Shown here: positions 15,245-22,876 of the stretch, in pieces
How positions within the stretch are numbered: position 1 is the first letter of the stretch
Layout: the number at the start of each line of letters is the position of its first letter
Source of the DNA: a virus
Reading direction: 5' to 3' (one strand)
Length of the DNA stretch: 64,000 bases
IMG/VR virus record: IMGVR_UViG_3300018080_004265
Coordinates: 1-64,000 of that record
Made by a program: the position numbers and the translations under genes
The notes under the pieces: generated by a model
The model's input: only the letters and a program-made list of their open reading frames with translations
Told to the model about the DNA's origin: nothing
The model's database searches: none

Positions 15245-15651
15245 TGGGGATGTTAGGTGAACAACCTACTCAACCAGTTTCAGCATTTGGGTGGTGGGTT
15301 GGTAAAACAGGGAGCCAGCTTATTCAATCGCTTGTTCCTCAAATGCCAAAGCCACCACCAAAATTAAATATAAACTTAACATATGATAATGTAAAACAAG
15401 TAAATCCAACAACACATGATTGGTCATATCCTCAAACATATAAATCTGGATCTGCTGAAATAAAAGCATATGAAGATAGAGGATTTCCACGTTATGATAA
15501 TAATGGACAGCCAACAAAAGAATTTGCGAATTGGAATGGATTTAATTGGAAAGATTATCCAAATAGATTTGAACCGCCAAGAGAAAAAACAGCGACTACA
15601 CATGGGGCAAGATTAGATTCTTTAAAAGAACGAGGCTTAATACAATCATGA
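15244..15651 (+). CDS. Pro/aromatic-rich hypothetical protein
   Basis: A 135-residue protein that starts on the last base of the previous stop. It opens with Gln/Pro-rich sequence and a hydrophobic FGWWVGKTGSQLIQSLVPQM stretch, then PKPPPK and an aromatic-rich body (HDWSYPQTYKSG, GFPRYDNNGQP). The end, ARLDSLKERGLIQS, parallels SLKRRGFLK of the gene at 13569. Possibly a peripheral structural protein; no family is recognised. Confidence 0.58.
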   Translation: MGMLGEQPTQPVSAFGWWVGKTGSQLIQSLVPQMPKPPPKLNINLTYDNVKQVNPTTHDWSYPQTYKSGSAEIKAYEDRGFPRYDNNGQPTKEFANWNGFNWKDYPNRFEPPREKTATTHGARLDSLKERGLIQS

Positions 15652-16076
15652 CATTAAAGATACATAAAGATTTAAGAATATGGAAGAAGCCAGACAAAAG
15701 AGCTTCTGAATATGCATCAGATCAGGGATTAGAATATTCTTCTAAAGATCCTGCGCCAAATCAATGGATTAGAAAAAACATTTTAGATAAAGTGGTTTAT
15801 TGGATTGATACAGTTCATGAACCCGGTTCTCAAGAGGGGTATAGAACCGCCTTTAATGAATTAACTAATTATGCTATACCCCTTGGGGATATTAAATTAA
15901 ATATTGAATCATATATAGCACAAACAAAGATTAATAGAAAAGAATCAAAAGTAGAACCAACAAAAGATAATTTTAAGTATTATGATAATGAACTTAAAGC
16001 TTTAGAAAATGTATTATTGTTGGTGAACGATAAGATCCCACCAGAAGAACGAGATCGCCTATTTACTTTAGGTTAA
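15648..16076 (+). CDS. Hypothetical 142-residue protein
   Basis: ATGA overlap with the previous gene. The N-terminus (MTLKIHKDLRIWKKPDKRA) is basic and resembles the lead peptides of the tagged genes without the KGKPW core. The rest is helical with acidic patches (DNFKYYDNELKALENVL, then IPPEERDRLFTLG). No family is recognised. Confidence 0.58.
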   Translation: MTLKIHKDLRIWKKPDKRASEYASDQGLEYSSKDPAPNQWIRKNILDKVVYWIDTVHEPGSQEGYRTAFNELTNYAIPLGDIKLNIESYIAQTKINRKESKVEPTKDNFKYYDNELKALENVLLLVNDKIPPEERDRLFTLG

Positions 16077-16084
16077 GGAGAAAT

Positions 16085-16672
16085 ATGACTATCGCTAAAT
16101 ATACATTACATAATAATTTATTAGAAAAAATTGAAAACAATATTAATAAAACTATTGATATTAGCATGTGGGATCCCAAAAGAGATAATATAGAAAATCA
16201 TACAGATATAGATCCTGATATTGCAGATAAAATGCCATTTAAAGTTGGCGATTCTCGACAATTATTAGATAATAAAGTACATACTGATTTATCAATTGAT
16301 GAACAATTGCCAATAAGAAATAAAATAATTGTTATTATAAATGATGCTTTACAGACCGCAGATCACGATTCAAACGAAAGTAAAAGACAACAAATATATA
16401 ATTTAGGAATTAAAGAAGCTCTTACAGCATCAATAGAGCATATTAAGAGTGGAGTGAATTTATATGAATTAGCAGATTATTATAAAAAATTAGCATTTAA
16501 ATACAAAAATATGTTAATTGATGAACCAGATACAGAAGAGTTAGAGTACCCACAAACACGATTCAAAGGAAGTGCTAGTGGGTTTTTTAATTTATACCAG
16601 CTAATTGAATATAAATTAGCTGAAGAAACGATGACAAAATATAAACAAAATCTCGTCCCAGTGGTGAGATAA
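16085..16672 (+). CDS. Hypothetical helical protein
   Basis: A 195-residue protein with SD AAGGAG. It opens with MTIAKYTLHNNLLEKIENNI, again similar in style to the MTxxKY lead of the tagged proteins, followed by acidic and helical sequence (QIYNLGIKEALTASIEHIK, LYELADYYKKLAFKYK). I recognise no domain. Position and orientation place it in the same operon. Confidence 0.58.
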   Translation: MTIAKYTLHNNLLEKIENNINKTIDISMWDPKRDNIENHTDIDPDIADKMPFKVGDSRQLLDNKVHTDLSIDEQLPIRNKIIVIINDALQTADHDSNESKRQQIYNLGIKEALTASIEHIKSGVNLYELADYYKKLAFKYKNMLIDEPDTEELEYPQTRFKGSASGFFNLYQLIEYKLAEETMTKYKQNLVPVVR

Positions 16673-16687
16673 AAAAGGAGTGCAAAA

Positions 16688-17167
16688 ATGAAAGTGACGG
16701 AATCATATAGTAGCCAACCATTATTGAGACCAACAGAAAGATTTAAAAGTGTAGAAGAAAAGCTAGAGGAATTAAAACAAAACTTTTCTCACAATGCTGT
16801 GAAAGTAGATTTTTTAAGAAAGTCTGATGGATTTAATTATGTATTAGGTTATGTTGGCTTAACCGAAGATAATGCAGAATGGAGAATATGGAAATCTATT
16901 GGTAATATTTCTAAAAGTGATGAATATCTTCATACATTTAAAAATGCCGATGAAGCACGAGTAATGTTTAAATCGGTAATTGAAGAAGATTATACATCAA
17001 AGTCAATAGAAAAGGATCAAGTAGAAAAAGCAAGAAAAAAGAAAAAAAAGAAAAAAGATAATAATTTCGTATCTAAAGATAGTGACTATCCTGCGGCACA
17101 AGATAATTCTAGTGATGTTGAAGCAGCAAAAAATGCCGAGGAAAAAGGAACATTGGCAAAAGAATAA
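16688..17167 (+). CDS. Hypothetical protein with Lys tract
   Basis: A 159-residue protein with SD AAAGGAG. An N-terminal alpha/beta part (ERFKSVEEKLEELKQNFS, then FNYVLGYVGLTEDNAEWRIW) is followed by a run of about ten Lys/Arg residues near residue 117 and a disordered acidic tail. The Lys tract could bind DNA or the capsid interior, as in several proteins here. No family is recognised. Confidence 0.6.
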   Translation: MKVTESYSSQPLLRPTERFKSVEEKLEELKQNFSHNAVKVDFLRKSDGFNYVLGYVGLTEDNAEWRIWKSIGNISKSDEYLHTFKNADEARVMFKSVIEEDYTSKSIEKDQVEKARKKKKKKKDNNFVSKDSDYPAAQDNSSDVEAAKNAEEKGTLAKE

Positions 17168-17193
17168 TAATTTCCCAACAAGGAGGAACAACG

Positions 17194-17619
17194 ATGAAAG
17201 TCTATCGCGCAAAAGATAATGGTAGTAAAGTTACCGTTCAACAATTTGACGGAGCTTGGAACTACAATGATAAAAAAGAGAAAAGTATTGAACAGTACGC
17301 TGGAGATGGTAGTTGGAAATGGCTTCATGGAGTAAAACTTATGGTTGATCCAGCTGGTTTAGTTATAAAAGGACCAGATATTTTTATTAGTAGAAAATAT
17401 GATGATGTAAAAAATCTATCATATGCCGATACATTTACTGTAATGCGTTCAGTTGCAAGAGCAACTGGTGCAACTAATAAAGCTATTGAAATGCCAGAAG
17501 ATAAAGAAGCAAAAGAAAAAGCATGGCAAGAAGCAGTTGATTTAATGGATACATTAATTGAAACTAGAAAGCAACATGAAAAAGATAAAACAAAGTATTT
17601 AACTCCAAGTAACGAATAA
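17194..17619 (+). CDS. Hypothetical 141-residue protein
   Basis: Strong SD AAGGAGG. The sequence combines a beta-rich start (KVTVQQFDGAWNYN), a central GVKLMVDPAGLVIKGPDIFI stretch and a helical C-terminus (AKEKAWQEAVDLMDTLIE). No motif is recognised. Its own strong ribosome binding site suggests appreciable expression compared with the coupled genes upstream. Confidence 0.6.
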   Translation: MKVYRAKDNGSKVTVQQFDGAWNYNDKKEKSIEQYAGDGSWKWLHGVKLMVDPAGLVIKGPDIFISRKYDDVKNLSYADTFTVMRSVARATGATNKAIEMPEDKEAKEKAWQEAVDLMDTLIETRKQHEKDKTKYLTPSNE

Positions 17620-17632
17620 AGAAGGTGAAGCA

Positions 17633-18076
17633 ATGAGTAAGTTTGAAGCATTTAAATGTTTAGTTTGCGGGAAGAAATTTAAAAAGCCAAAAGAAGAGTG
17701 GGTTAAACTTAATGAGGAATTAAAAAAAGTAAATGACCCTGATAAAGTAAAGAATAAAATTGAATGTCCACAATGTAGAAATACAAAATTACAGCATTTA
17801 GTTAAAAAGAATATTAATATATTTAAATCTTTATTTTCTTTTATAAATAAAATAATTGATTTAAATTTAAGTATGTTGGGTAATTTAGCTGCAAATACTT
17901 TGATTTTTATTAATAGACAAGTTGGTAGAAATATAGATATTGTAATTGAATATGTAATTGGATTTGTTGGCATATTAGTAGCTACTTATCTTACTAGTCA
18001 ATATTTAAAAATAGATGTGTTGTGGAGTCTTGGAGTTGTATTTCTATTTTTCATAATTAAGAAACTATTAAAGTAA
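17633..18076 (+). CDS. Zinc-ribbon membrane protein
   Basis: A 147-residue protein with an N-terminal zinc-ribbon (CLVCGKKF near residue 10 and CPQCRN near residue 44, a CxxC-CxxC pair). After it come two hydrophobic helices (roughly residues 104-121, YVIGFVGILVATYLTS, and 127-142, LWSLGVVFLFFII), ending KKLLK. The topology suggests a cytosolic metal-binding head anchored in the inner membrane. It is the last gene before the endonuclease/portal boundary. The role is unknown. Confidence 0.68.
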   Translation: MSKFEAFKCLVCGKKFKKPKEEWVKLNEELKKVNDPDKVKNKIECPQCRNTKLQHLVKKNINIFKSLFSFINKIIDLNLSMLGNLAANTLIFINRQVGRNIDIVIEYVIGFVGILVATYLTSQYLKIDVLWSLGVVFLFFIIKKLLK

Positions 18077-18080
18077 AGTA

Positions 18081-18127
18081 TAGGCTAGGGTCGCTCCCGA
18101 AAAGAGACATTCTGAGTCTCCTGCCTA
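18081..18127 (+). other. Three-stem RNA-like structure upstream of homing endonuclease
   Basis: In the 88 bp gap between two genes an outer 5 bp stem (TAGGC 18081-18085 with GCCTA 18123-18127) encloses two hairpins: GGG/CCC (18088-18090 with 18096-18098) and GAGAC/GTCTC (18104-18108 with 18116-18120). The GC content is much higher than nearby intergenic DNA. It lies 37 bp before the endonuclease ATG. It could be a regulatory leader, an RNA processing site, or a relic of a mobile intron end. No known family is recognised. Confidence 0.4.
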
Positions 18128-18164
18128 ACTATAAAACCAGAAAATAACTACGGAGGTTATTAAT

Positions 18165-18845
18165 ATGCCAATTGGAGTATATAGAAAAACTAAAAAACAT
18201 AAACAAAAAATCGGTAAAGCGAATAAAGGTAAAATTTCTTATAAAAAAGGAAGAACTTATGAAGAGATATATGGAAAAGAAAAAGCAAAACAAATAATTA
18301 AAAAAATAAGTAAAACGAAAATAAAATATTATAAAACTCATGATGCCCCTATGAAAGGTAAAAAGCATTCAGAAGAAACAAAAGAAAAATTTAGAAAAAT
18401 AAAATTAGGAAAGAAAACTGGAAGAAAACCAATGTTAGGCAAAAGTCATTCTAAAAAAACTAAACAATTATTAAGTGAAAAATTTAAAGGGAGAACATTT
18501 TCTAAAGAAGCAAAAAAGAAAATGAGAATATCAGCAATCAAAAGGATAGAACGAAATCATGGCATTGCACATCCTAACTATAATTCTAAAGCATGTGAAT
18601 TTTTCAAAACATACGATAAAAAACATAATACTAATGGACAATATGCAACTAATGGTGGGGAATATTATATAAAAGAACTCGGATACTATCCCGATTACAT
18701 AAACTTTGATAAGAAAATAATTATAGAATATGATGAGAATTATCATAAAGGTCAAATTAAAAAAGATAAAGGGCGTCAAATGGAAATACAAAAATTATAT
18801 CCAGATTTTGAATTTGTAAGAGTTAAAGAAAGTAAAGGAGTGTAA
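18165..18845 (+). CDS. Free-standing homing endonuclease (NUMOD3 + Vsr-like nuclease)
   Basis: A 226-residue protein. The N-terminal half has repeated NUMOD3-type DNA-binding motifs (TKKHKQKIGKANKGK, MKGKKHSEETKEKFRK, LGKSHSKKTKQLLSEKFKG). The C-terminal nuclease carries YYPDYINFDKKIIIEYDENY, then HKGQIKKDKGR, matching the EDxHD/Vsr-like fold of I-Bth0305I-type enzymes. It sits between a membrane gene and portal without interrupting either, so it is a free-standing homing endonuclease gene. Good SD (CGGAGG). Composition is even more Lys-rich and AT-rich than neighbours, a usual sign of mobility. Confidence 0.85.
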   Translation: MPIGVYRKTKKHKQKIGKANKGKISYKKGRTYEEIYGKEKAKQIIKKISKTKIKYYKTHDAPMKGKKHSEETKEKFRKIKLGKKTGRKPMLGKSHSKKTKQLLSEKFKGRTFSKEAKKKMRISAIKRIERNHGIAHPNYNSKACEFFKTYDKKHNTNGQYATNGGEYYIKELGYYPDYINFDKKIIIEYDENYHKGQIKKDKGRQMEIQKLYPDFEFVRVKESKGV

Positions 18846-18847
18846 AC

Positions 18848-20500
18848 ATGGCATTTCGCGATGGATTTAATCAAACTATGAATAAAGCTTTTGGGCATTC
18901 ACAAGTGTCTGCACGCCCATCTATTGTTACATCTGGAAGTTCAATGGAAAAGTCCATGCGAGCCTATTTACCTACATACCGTGATGATGCTCGATATGGA
19001 CAACCACCAGAAGAAGGCTTTGAATACAAACTTAGAACTTCTTTATTGCGTAAAATGTATGAAAGAAATGTTGTTGTTCGTGCGGCAATAGATACTATTA
19101 TTAATGAAGTTGTATCTGCAAAATTTGAAATTAAACCAATAAATCCAGATGAAAAAGTTAGTCCAGAAAAAAAATCACAACAAGATAAAAAAATAAAAGA
19201 AATAGAAGATTTTTTTAATCATCCAAATGAAAATAGAGAATCATTTCGTATTTTATTAGAAAAAATGATGTGGGATCTTCTAGTATTTGATGCTGGTGTC
19301 ATAGAAAAAGTTAGAAATGTTGGCGGAGATAAATTAAAAGAAATTTATGCGATACCTGGAGATACAATAAGAATTAAAGTAGATGAACATGGTAAAATAT
19401 TAGGGTATTGGCAAGTATTAGATGGTACAAAACGACCACCTAAGTTTTTTAAATCAGATAATATTATATATATCGTAATGAATCCGCGTTCTCATACACC
19501 TTATGGATTTTCTCCATTACATACATTGGAGAATATGGTAACAGCTTTCTTATATTCAGAACATTACAATGTTAAATATTTTGAAAATAATGCTACACCA
19601 AGGGGAATATTAGAACTTGGAGCTATTAATGAAGGTCAATTAGATAGATTTAGAGAATATTGGAGGCAAGAAAATCTTCAGCAACCACATCGTGTAATGG
19701 TTGTTTCCAATCCGCATGCACACGAAGGCAAAGGCGGAATCAAATGGATTCCTTTAGCGTTAAATGCTAAAGATATGGAGCTAATGCAATATTTAAATTG
19801 GTTAATGAAAATGATTCTTATGGTCTTTGGCGTTACGCCATCCGAGGTCGGCTTTGCGGACGAACTTAGAGGTGCACCTGCTCTTGGCCAAGTCCTCCAA
19901 TCTCAAGCTTTTAAAAATAAAGCAATCTTTCCTATGATGGATAGAATTGCAAGATATTTTACTGAAGAAATTATTGTTTCTGAATTTGGGGCTAAAGATT
20001 TAATATTTGATTTTATTGAAGAACAATCAATTCAAGAACAATTACAAAAAGCCCAATTAGATTCATTGTTAATTCAATCTCAAATAATGACTGTTGAAGA
20101 AGTTAGAAAAGACCGTGGATTAGAAATTAAAAAAGGAAGAGGAGTTCCTGGTCTTGAGGGCATTCTCGCTGGATTGCAAGGTAAACCTGCGCCTGGTGAA
20201 GAAGCAGTAATGGGAATTGAAAACGAACCAACAATTGTAGACACCGCATTTAAGCAGTTAAAAGAAGCAGTATATAATCATTTAGGTCTTGATGAAAGTG
20301 TCGAGTCGAAGCCTGGCGTGCCTGAGACATTGGATGGCGCGTACAATGAGCTAAAAGATTCGATTGAAGCATATATTGGGCAGAAGAAAACTGGAGAAAC
20401 TGGAAGTCTTATTGAAGATGCTTTTCATCGATTAGTTAGAGAAATTAAACTTATGACTACAATGAAGCATATAGATGGTATTTTAAGTGGGAACCGCTAA
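18848..20500 (+). CDS. Portal protein
   Basis: A 550-residue protein with portal features. The N-terminal part includes RKMYERNVVVRAAIDTIINE. The clip/stem region includes GDTIRIKVDEHGKILGYWQV, DNIIYIVMNPRSHTPYGFSP and LNWLMKMILMVFGVTPSEVG. There is a conserved QSQ-containing helix near residue 355, and a C-terminal helical and acidic extension follows from about residue 420. Twelve copies form the packaging ring at the capsid vertex. It is followed directly by a small gene, MuF-like and protease genes as expected for a head module. Confidence 0.93.
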   Translation: MAFRDGFNQTMNKAFGHSQVSARPSIVTSGSSMEKSMRAYLPTYRDDARYGQPPEEGFEYKLRTSLLRKMYERNVVVRAAIDTIINEVVSAKFEIKPINPDEKVSPEKKSQQDKKIKEIEDFFNHPNENRESFRILLEKMMWDLLVFDAGVIEKVRNVGGDKLKEIYAIPGDTIRIKVDEHGKILGYWQVLDGTKRPPKFFKSDNIIYIVMNPRSHTPYGFSPLHTLENMVTAFLYSEHYNVKYFENNATPRGILELGAINEGQLDRFREYWRQENLQQPHRVMVVSNPHAHEGKGGIKWIPLALNAKDMELMQYLNWLMKMILMVFGVTPSEVGFADELRGAPALGQVLQSQAFKNKAIFPMMDRIARYFTEEIIVSEFGAKDLIFDFIEEQSIQEQLQKAQLDSLLIQSQIMTVEEVRKDRGLEIKKGRGVPGLEGILAGLQGKPAPGEEAVMGIENEPTIVDTAFKQLKEAVYNHLGLDESVESKPGVPETLDGAYNELKDSIEAYIGQKKTGETGSLIEDAFHRLVREIKLMTTMKHIDGILSGNR

Positions 20501-20702
20501 AGATAAAATTGCTCCTGAAACTACGGGCAAAAAATTAGATCCAGAAATCAAAAGAGTATATTCAACTCTAAACCAATCAAAGAAACGTGAAAGATATGAT
20601 AAGCCTCTACAACAACTAGAGACTTGGTATTATGATCTTCTAATAGAGAAGATGAAAAAAGTTAAAGAAAGGTTTAATGAGGTGTATAAGGAAGGTAAAT
20701 AA
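20487..20702 (+). CDS. Small basic helical protein after portal
   Basis: A 71-residue ORF starting at GTG 20487 inside the last codons of portal; no clear SD, so translational coupling is likely. The sequence is charged and helical (DPEIKRVYSTLNQSKKRERY, KMKKVKERFNEVYK). Its stop overlaps the ATG of the MuF-like gene. It may be an assembly factor; no family is recognised. Confidence 0.55.
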   Translation: MGTAKDKIAPETTGKKLDPEIKRVYSTLNQSKKRERYDKPLQQLETWYYDLLIEKMKKVKERFNEVYKEGK

Positions 20703-21532
20703 TGAAATTTGATTTTACTTTTCCAAATACTTTGCTTTTAGCTTCACTATTTTTCCTATTTATCGACGATATTTTATCAGCAACTGACGATCTTCCAGAT
20801 AAAACTCTTTTATTAGGTGCTCAGTTATTACATGAGCAAGTAAAGCCGGGAACGACAATGGATATTAAAAGAATATCTGAAGAAGCTGGCCCCACATTAG
20901 AGAAATTAAAATTAAAACATTATTGGAATGTTCAAGGTTTAGCAGATAATTCTCGAAATAAGTTAATGGAAGTTATAGTTGGTGGTAAAGAAAAAGATCT
21001 TCCACCTGGAGAAATTGCTAAACAAATAAATACAGAAGTATTTGAGAAATTTTCCAATAAAGCATTATTAACAACAAGAACTTTTATTACGGAAGCTGAG
21101 GCTGAAGGTAGAGTTCTTTATGCTAAAATGCGCGAAAAAGATACTGGCAAAAAACAATATTTACAAGCAAATTCTGCACCAGATGCTTGTCCTTTATGTA
21201 AAACATATTTAAATTTCATCGATGGAAAAGGTTCTATAATAGAAGGAAAGATATTTCCAGTCGATTATTTAGCGAAACAAAAAAGTAATTTAAGTAAAAA
21301 ACCTAAAGATATTAAACCAAATATTCCAGTTCATTTTAATTGTCGTTGTATTTGGTTACTTGTTTCAGAAGAAAAATATAAATCTCAACAAGACAGAATT
21401 AAAAAAGGTGAATTGAAAAATAGAAAATTAGATGAAGTTACTTCTATATTAAAAAAGCATGACAAAAATTTTAAGAAGACTATTGATGAAGTAACATTGG
21501 AAAAAACATTTGAATTAGAATTTACTTACTAG
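20702..21532 (+). CDS. Phage Mu gpF/SPP1 gp7-like head morphogenesis protein
   Basis: A 276-residue protein with the MuF core: a helical N-terminal part, then LTTRTFITEAEAEGRV near residue 125. The signature cysteines follow: DACPLCKTYL (about residues 160-169) and IPVHFNCRCIWLL (about 206-218). In this family the CxxC and CRC residues are typical and the protein is a minor head component near the portal. The hydrophobic N-terminus (LLLASLFFLFIDD) is unusual. The position between portal and protease is standard. Confidence 0.88.
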   Translation: MKFDFTFPNTLLLASLFFLFIDDILSATDDLPDKTLLLGAQLLHEQVKPGTTMDIKRISEEAGPTLEKLKLKHYWNVQGLADNSRNKLMEVIVGGKEKDLPPGEIAKQINTEVFEKFSNKALLTTRTFITEAEAEGRVLYAKMREKDTGKKQYLQANSAPDACPLCKTYLNFIDGKGSIIEGKIFPVDYLAKQKSNLSKKPKDIKPNIPVHFNCRCIWLLVSEEKYKSQQDRIKKGELKNRKLDEVTSILKKHDKNFKKTIDEVTLEKTFELEFTY

Positions 21533-21541
21533 GGGAGAATT

Positions 21542-22876
21542 ATGGGTACGTTAGATAGAACATACAAAGATATTTTAAAGCAATTTTTTCCTGAGACGTC
21601 ACATAAAATACCTATTTATAAAACTATGTCAACGACAGTTGGTAAACCAAGAGGTCCACTTACTGAAGAGCATAAGCGCCATATTAGCGAATCATTAAAA
21701 AAGAAATATGGTGCCACTAATTATGATGAAATATTTAAACGTTTTATTAGTGAAAATTACGGTATTATTGGTAATGTCGTAAAAAAATATCAACCTTATG
21801 CCGATCGAGATGATTTGATTCAAGAAGCATTGGTTAAGGTATATGAAAATTTTCATAGATATGATCCAGATATTTCTAAACCTACTACTTGGTTAAATCA
21901 AGTAGTTAGTGGACATTTACATGGATATATTACTCCTCAAGAATTAAAAAGGCATGGGGCTTATGTAAAAATGGTAACTTTTAAAAGAATTGCTGCAAAA
22001 TTCCTAAAAGATACTGGAAAAGAAGCAACAAATGAAGATATTTCTCGTATCTCAGGAGAACCTCTTGAAAAAGTAAATGTTATTTTAAATCTTTCCAAAC
22101 CCGTACTTCAATTAGATCAACCAATGAAATTCGGCGATGATGATAATATGTTATTAGGAGATACGCTTGAAGTCATTGGCCCATCACCAGAAGATATTGT
22201 AGAAAGAATAGAGGCAAAAGAAATGATTAATCAAGCAATAGATCAGTTAGATGATAGAGAGAAAGTAGTTATATTAGAAAATACTGGATACAAAACTGGC
22301 GAACCTAAAAATGATTCTGAAGTTGCAAGAATATTAAATATTTCAAGTGTATATGTAAAAAAGATAAGGGAAAAAGCATTTGATAAAATGAAAAGATTTT
22401 TAAAGAAAAAAGAATATGTTGCAAAATCAGAAGATACTCCAGATAAAATTATTCTATATTTAGCAGGAATAGAACAAGCGATTAATCAATTAAATGATAA
22501 AGCAGTTATTAAATCAATGGTCACTTCATTATTAACTGCTATTAGTAAAAAAGAAATTAAAAAAACATATAATCCAATAAGAATTAGACAAAGAGATCCA
22601 AAAATATTTAATAAAGATACCATGAGAACAATAAGTTTATCAAAAAGTCTTGGTATTCAAGCGGTTATTGGTGAATTACCAAACGATAAAAGAACAAGAG
22701 TTCAAACACTTATATTCAATAGAACTCCCGATGAAGGCAAAACATGGGATTTAAAAGAAGCAAAATCATGGGTAAAAGCGCATAAAGAAAGGATAAAAGT
22801 AAGTTTAGATTTAAAAGAATTATTAGAAAAAACTAAAAAAATTATCGATAAACAAATAGAAGAAGAGGTGAAATAA
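21542..22876 (+). CDS. Sigma-70-family protein with phage C-terminal extension
   Basis: A 444-residue protein. Residues ~1-45 hold an IPIYK start-like motif, GKPRGP and a NUMOD3-like LTEEHKRHISESLKKKYG. Sigma region 2 follows (DRDDLIQEALVKVYENFHRY, then PTTWLNQVVSGHL), then a region 3-like helix (GKEATNEDISRISGEP) and region 4 with helix-turn-helix (INQAIDQLDDREKVVI, then DSEVARILNISSVYVKKI). The last ~140 residues are unlike sigma factors and include RTPDEGKTWDLKEAKSWVKA, a motif I associate with phage head/protease C-termini. It lies in the head operon between MuF and protease. It may direct late transcription or be packaged. Confidence 0.82.
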   Translation: MGTLDRTYKDILKQFFPETSHKIPIYKTMSTTVGKPRGPLTEEHKRHISESLKKKYGATNYDEIFKRFISENYGIIGNVVKKYQPYADRDDLIQEALVKVYENFHRYDPDISKPTTWLNQVVSGHLHGYITPQELKRHGAYVKMVTFKRIAAKFLKDTGKEATNEDISRISGEPLEKVNVILNLSKPVLQLDQPMKFGDDDNMLLGDTLEVIGPSPEDIVERIEAKEMINQAIDQLDDREKVVILENTGYKTGEPKNDSEVARILNISSVYVKKIREKAFDKMKRFLKKKEYVAKSEDTPDKIILYLAGIEQAINQLNDKAVIKSMVTSLLTAISKKEIKKTYNPIRIRQRDPKIFNKDTMRTISLSKSLGIQAVIGELPNDKRTRVQTLIFNRTPDEGKTWDLKEAKSWVKAHKERIKVSLDLKELLEKTKKIIDKQIEEEVK

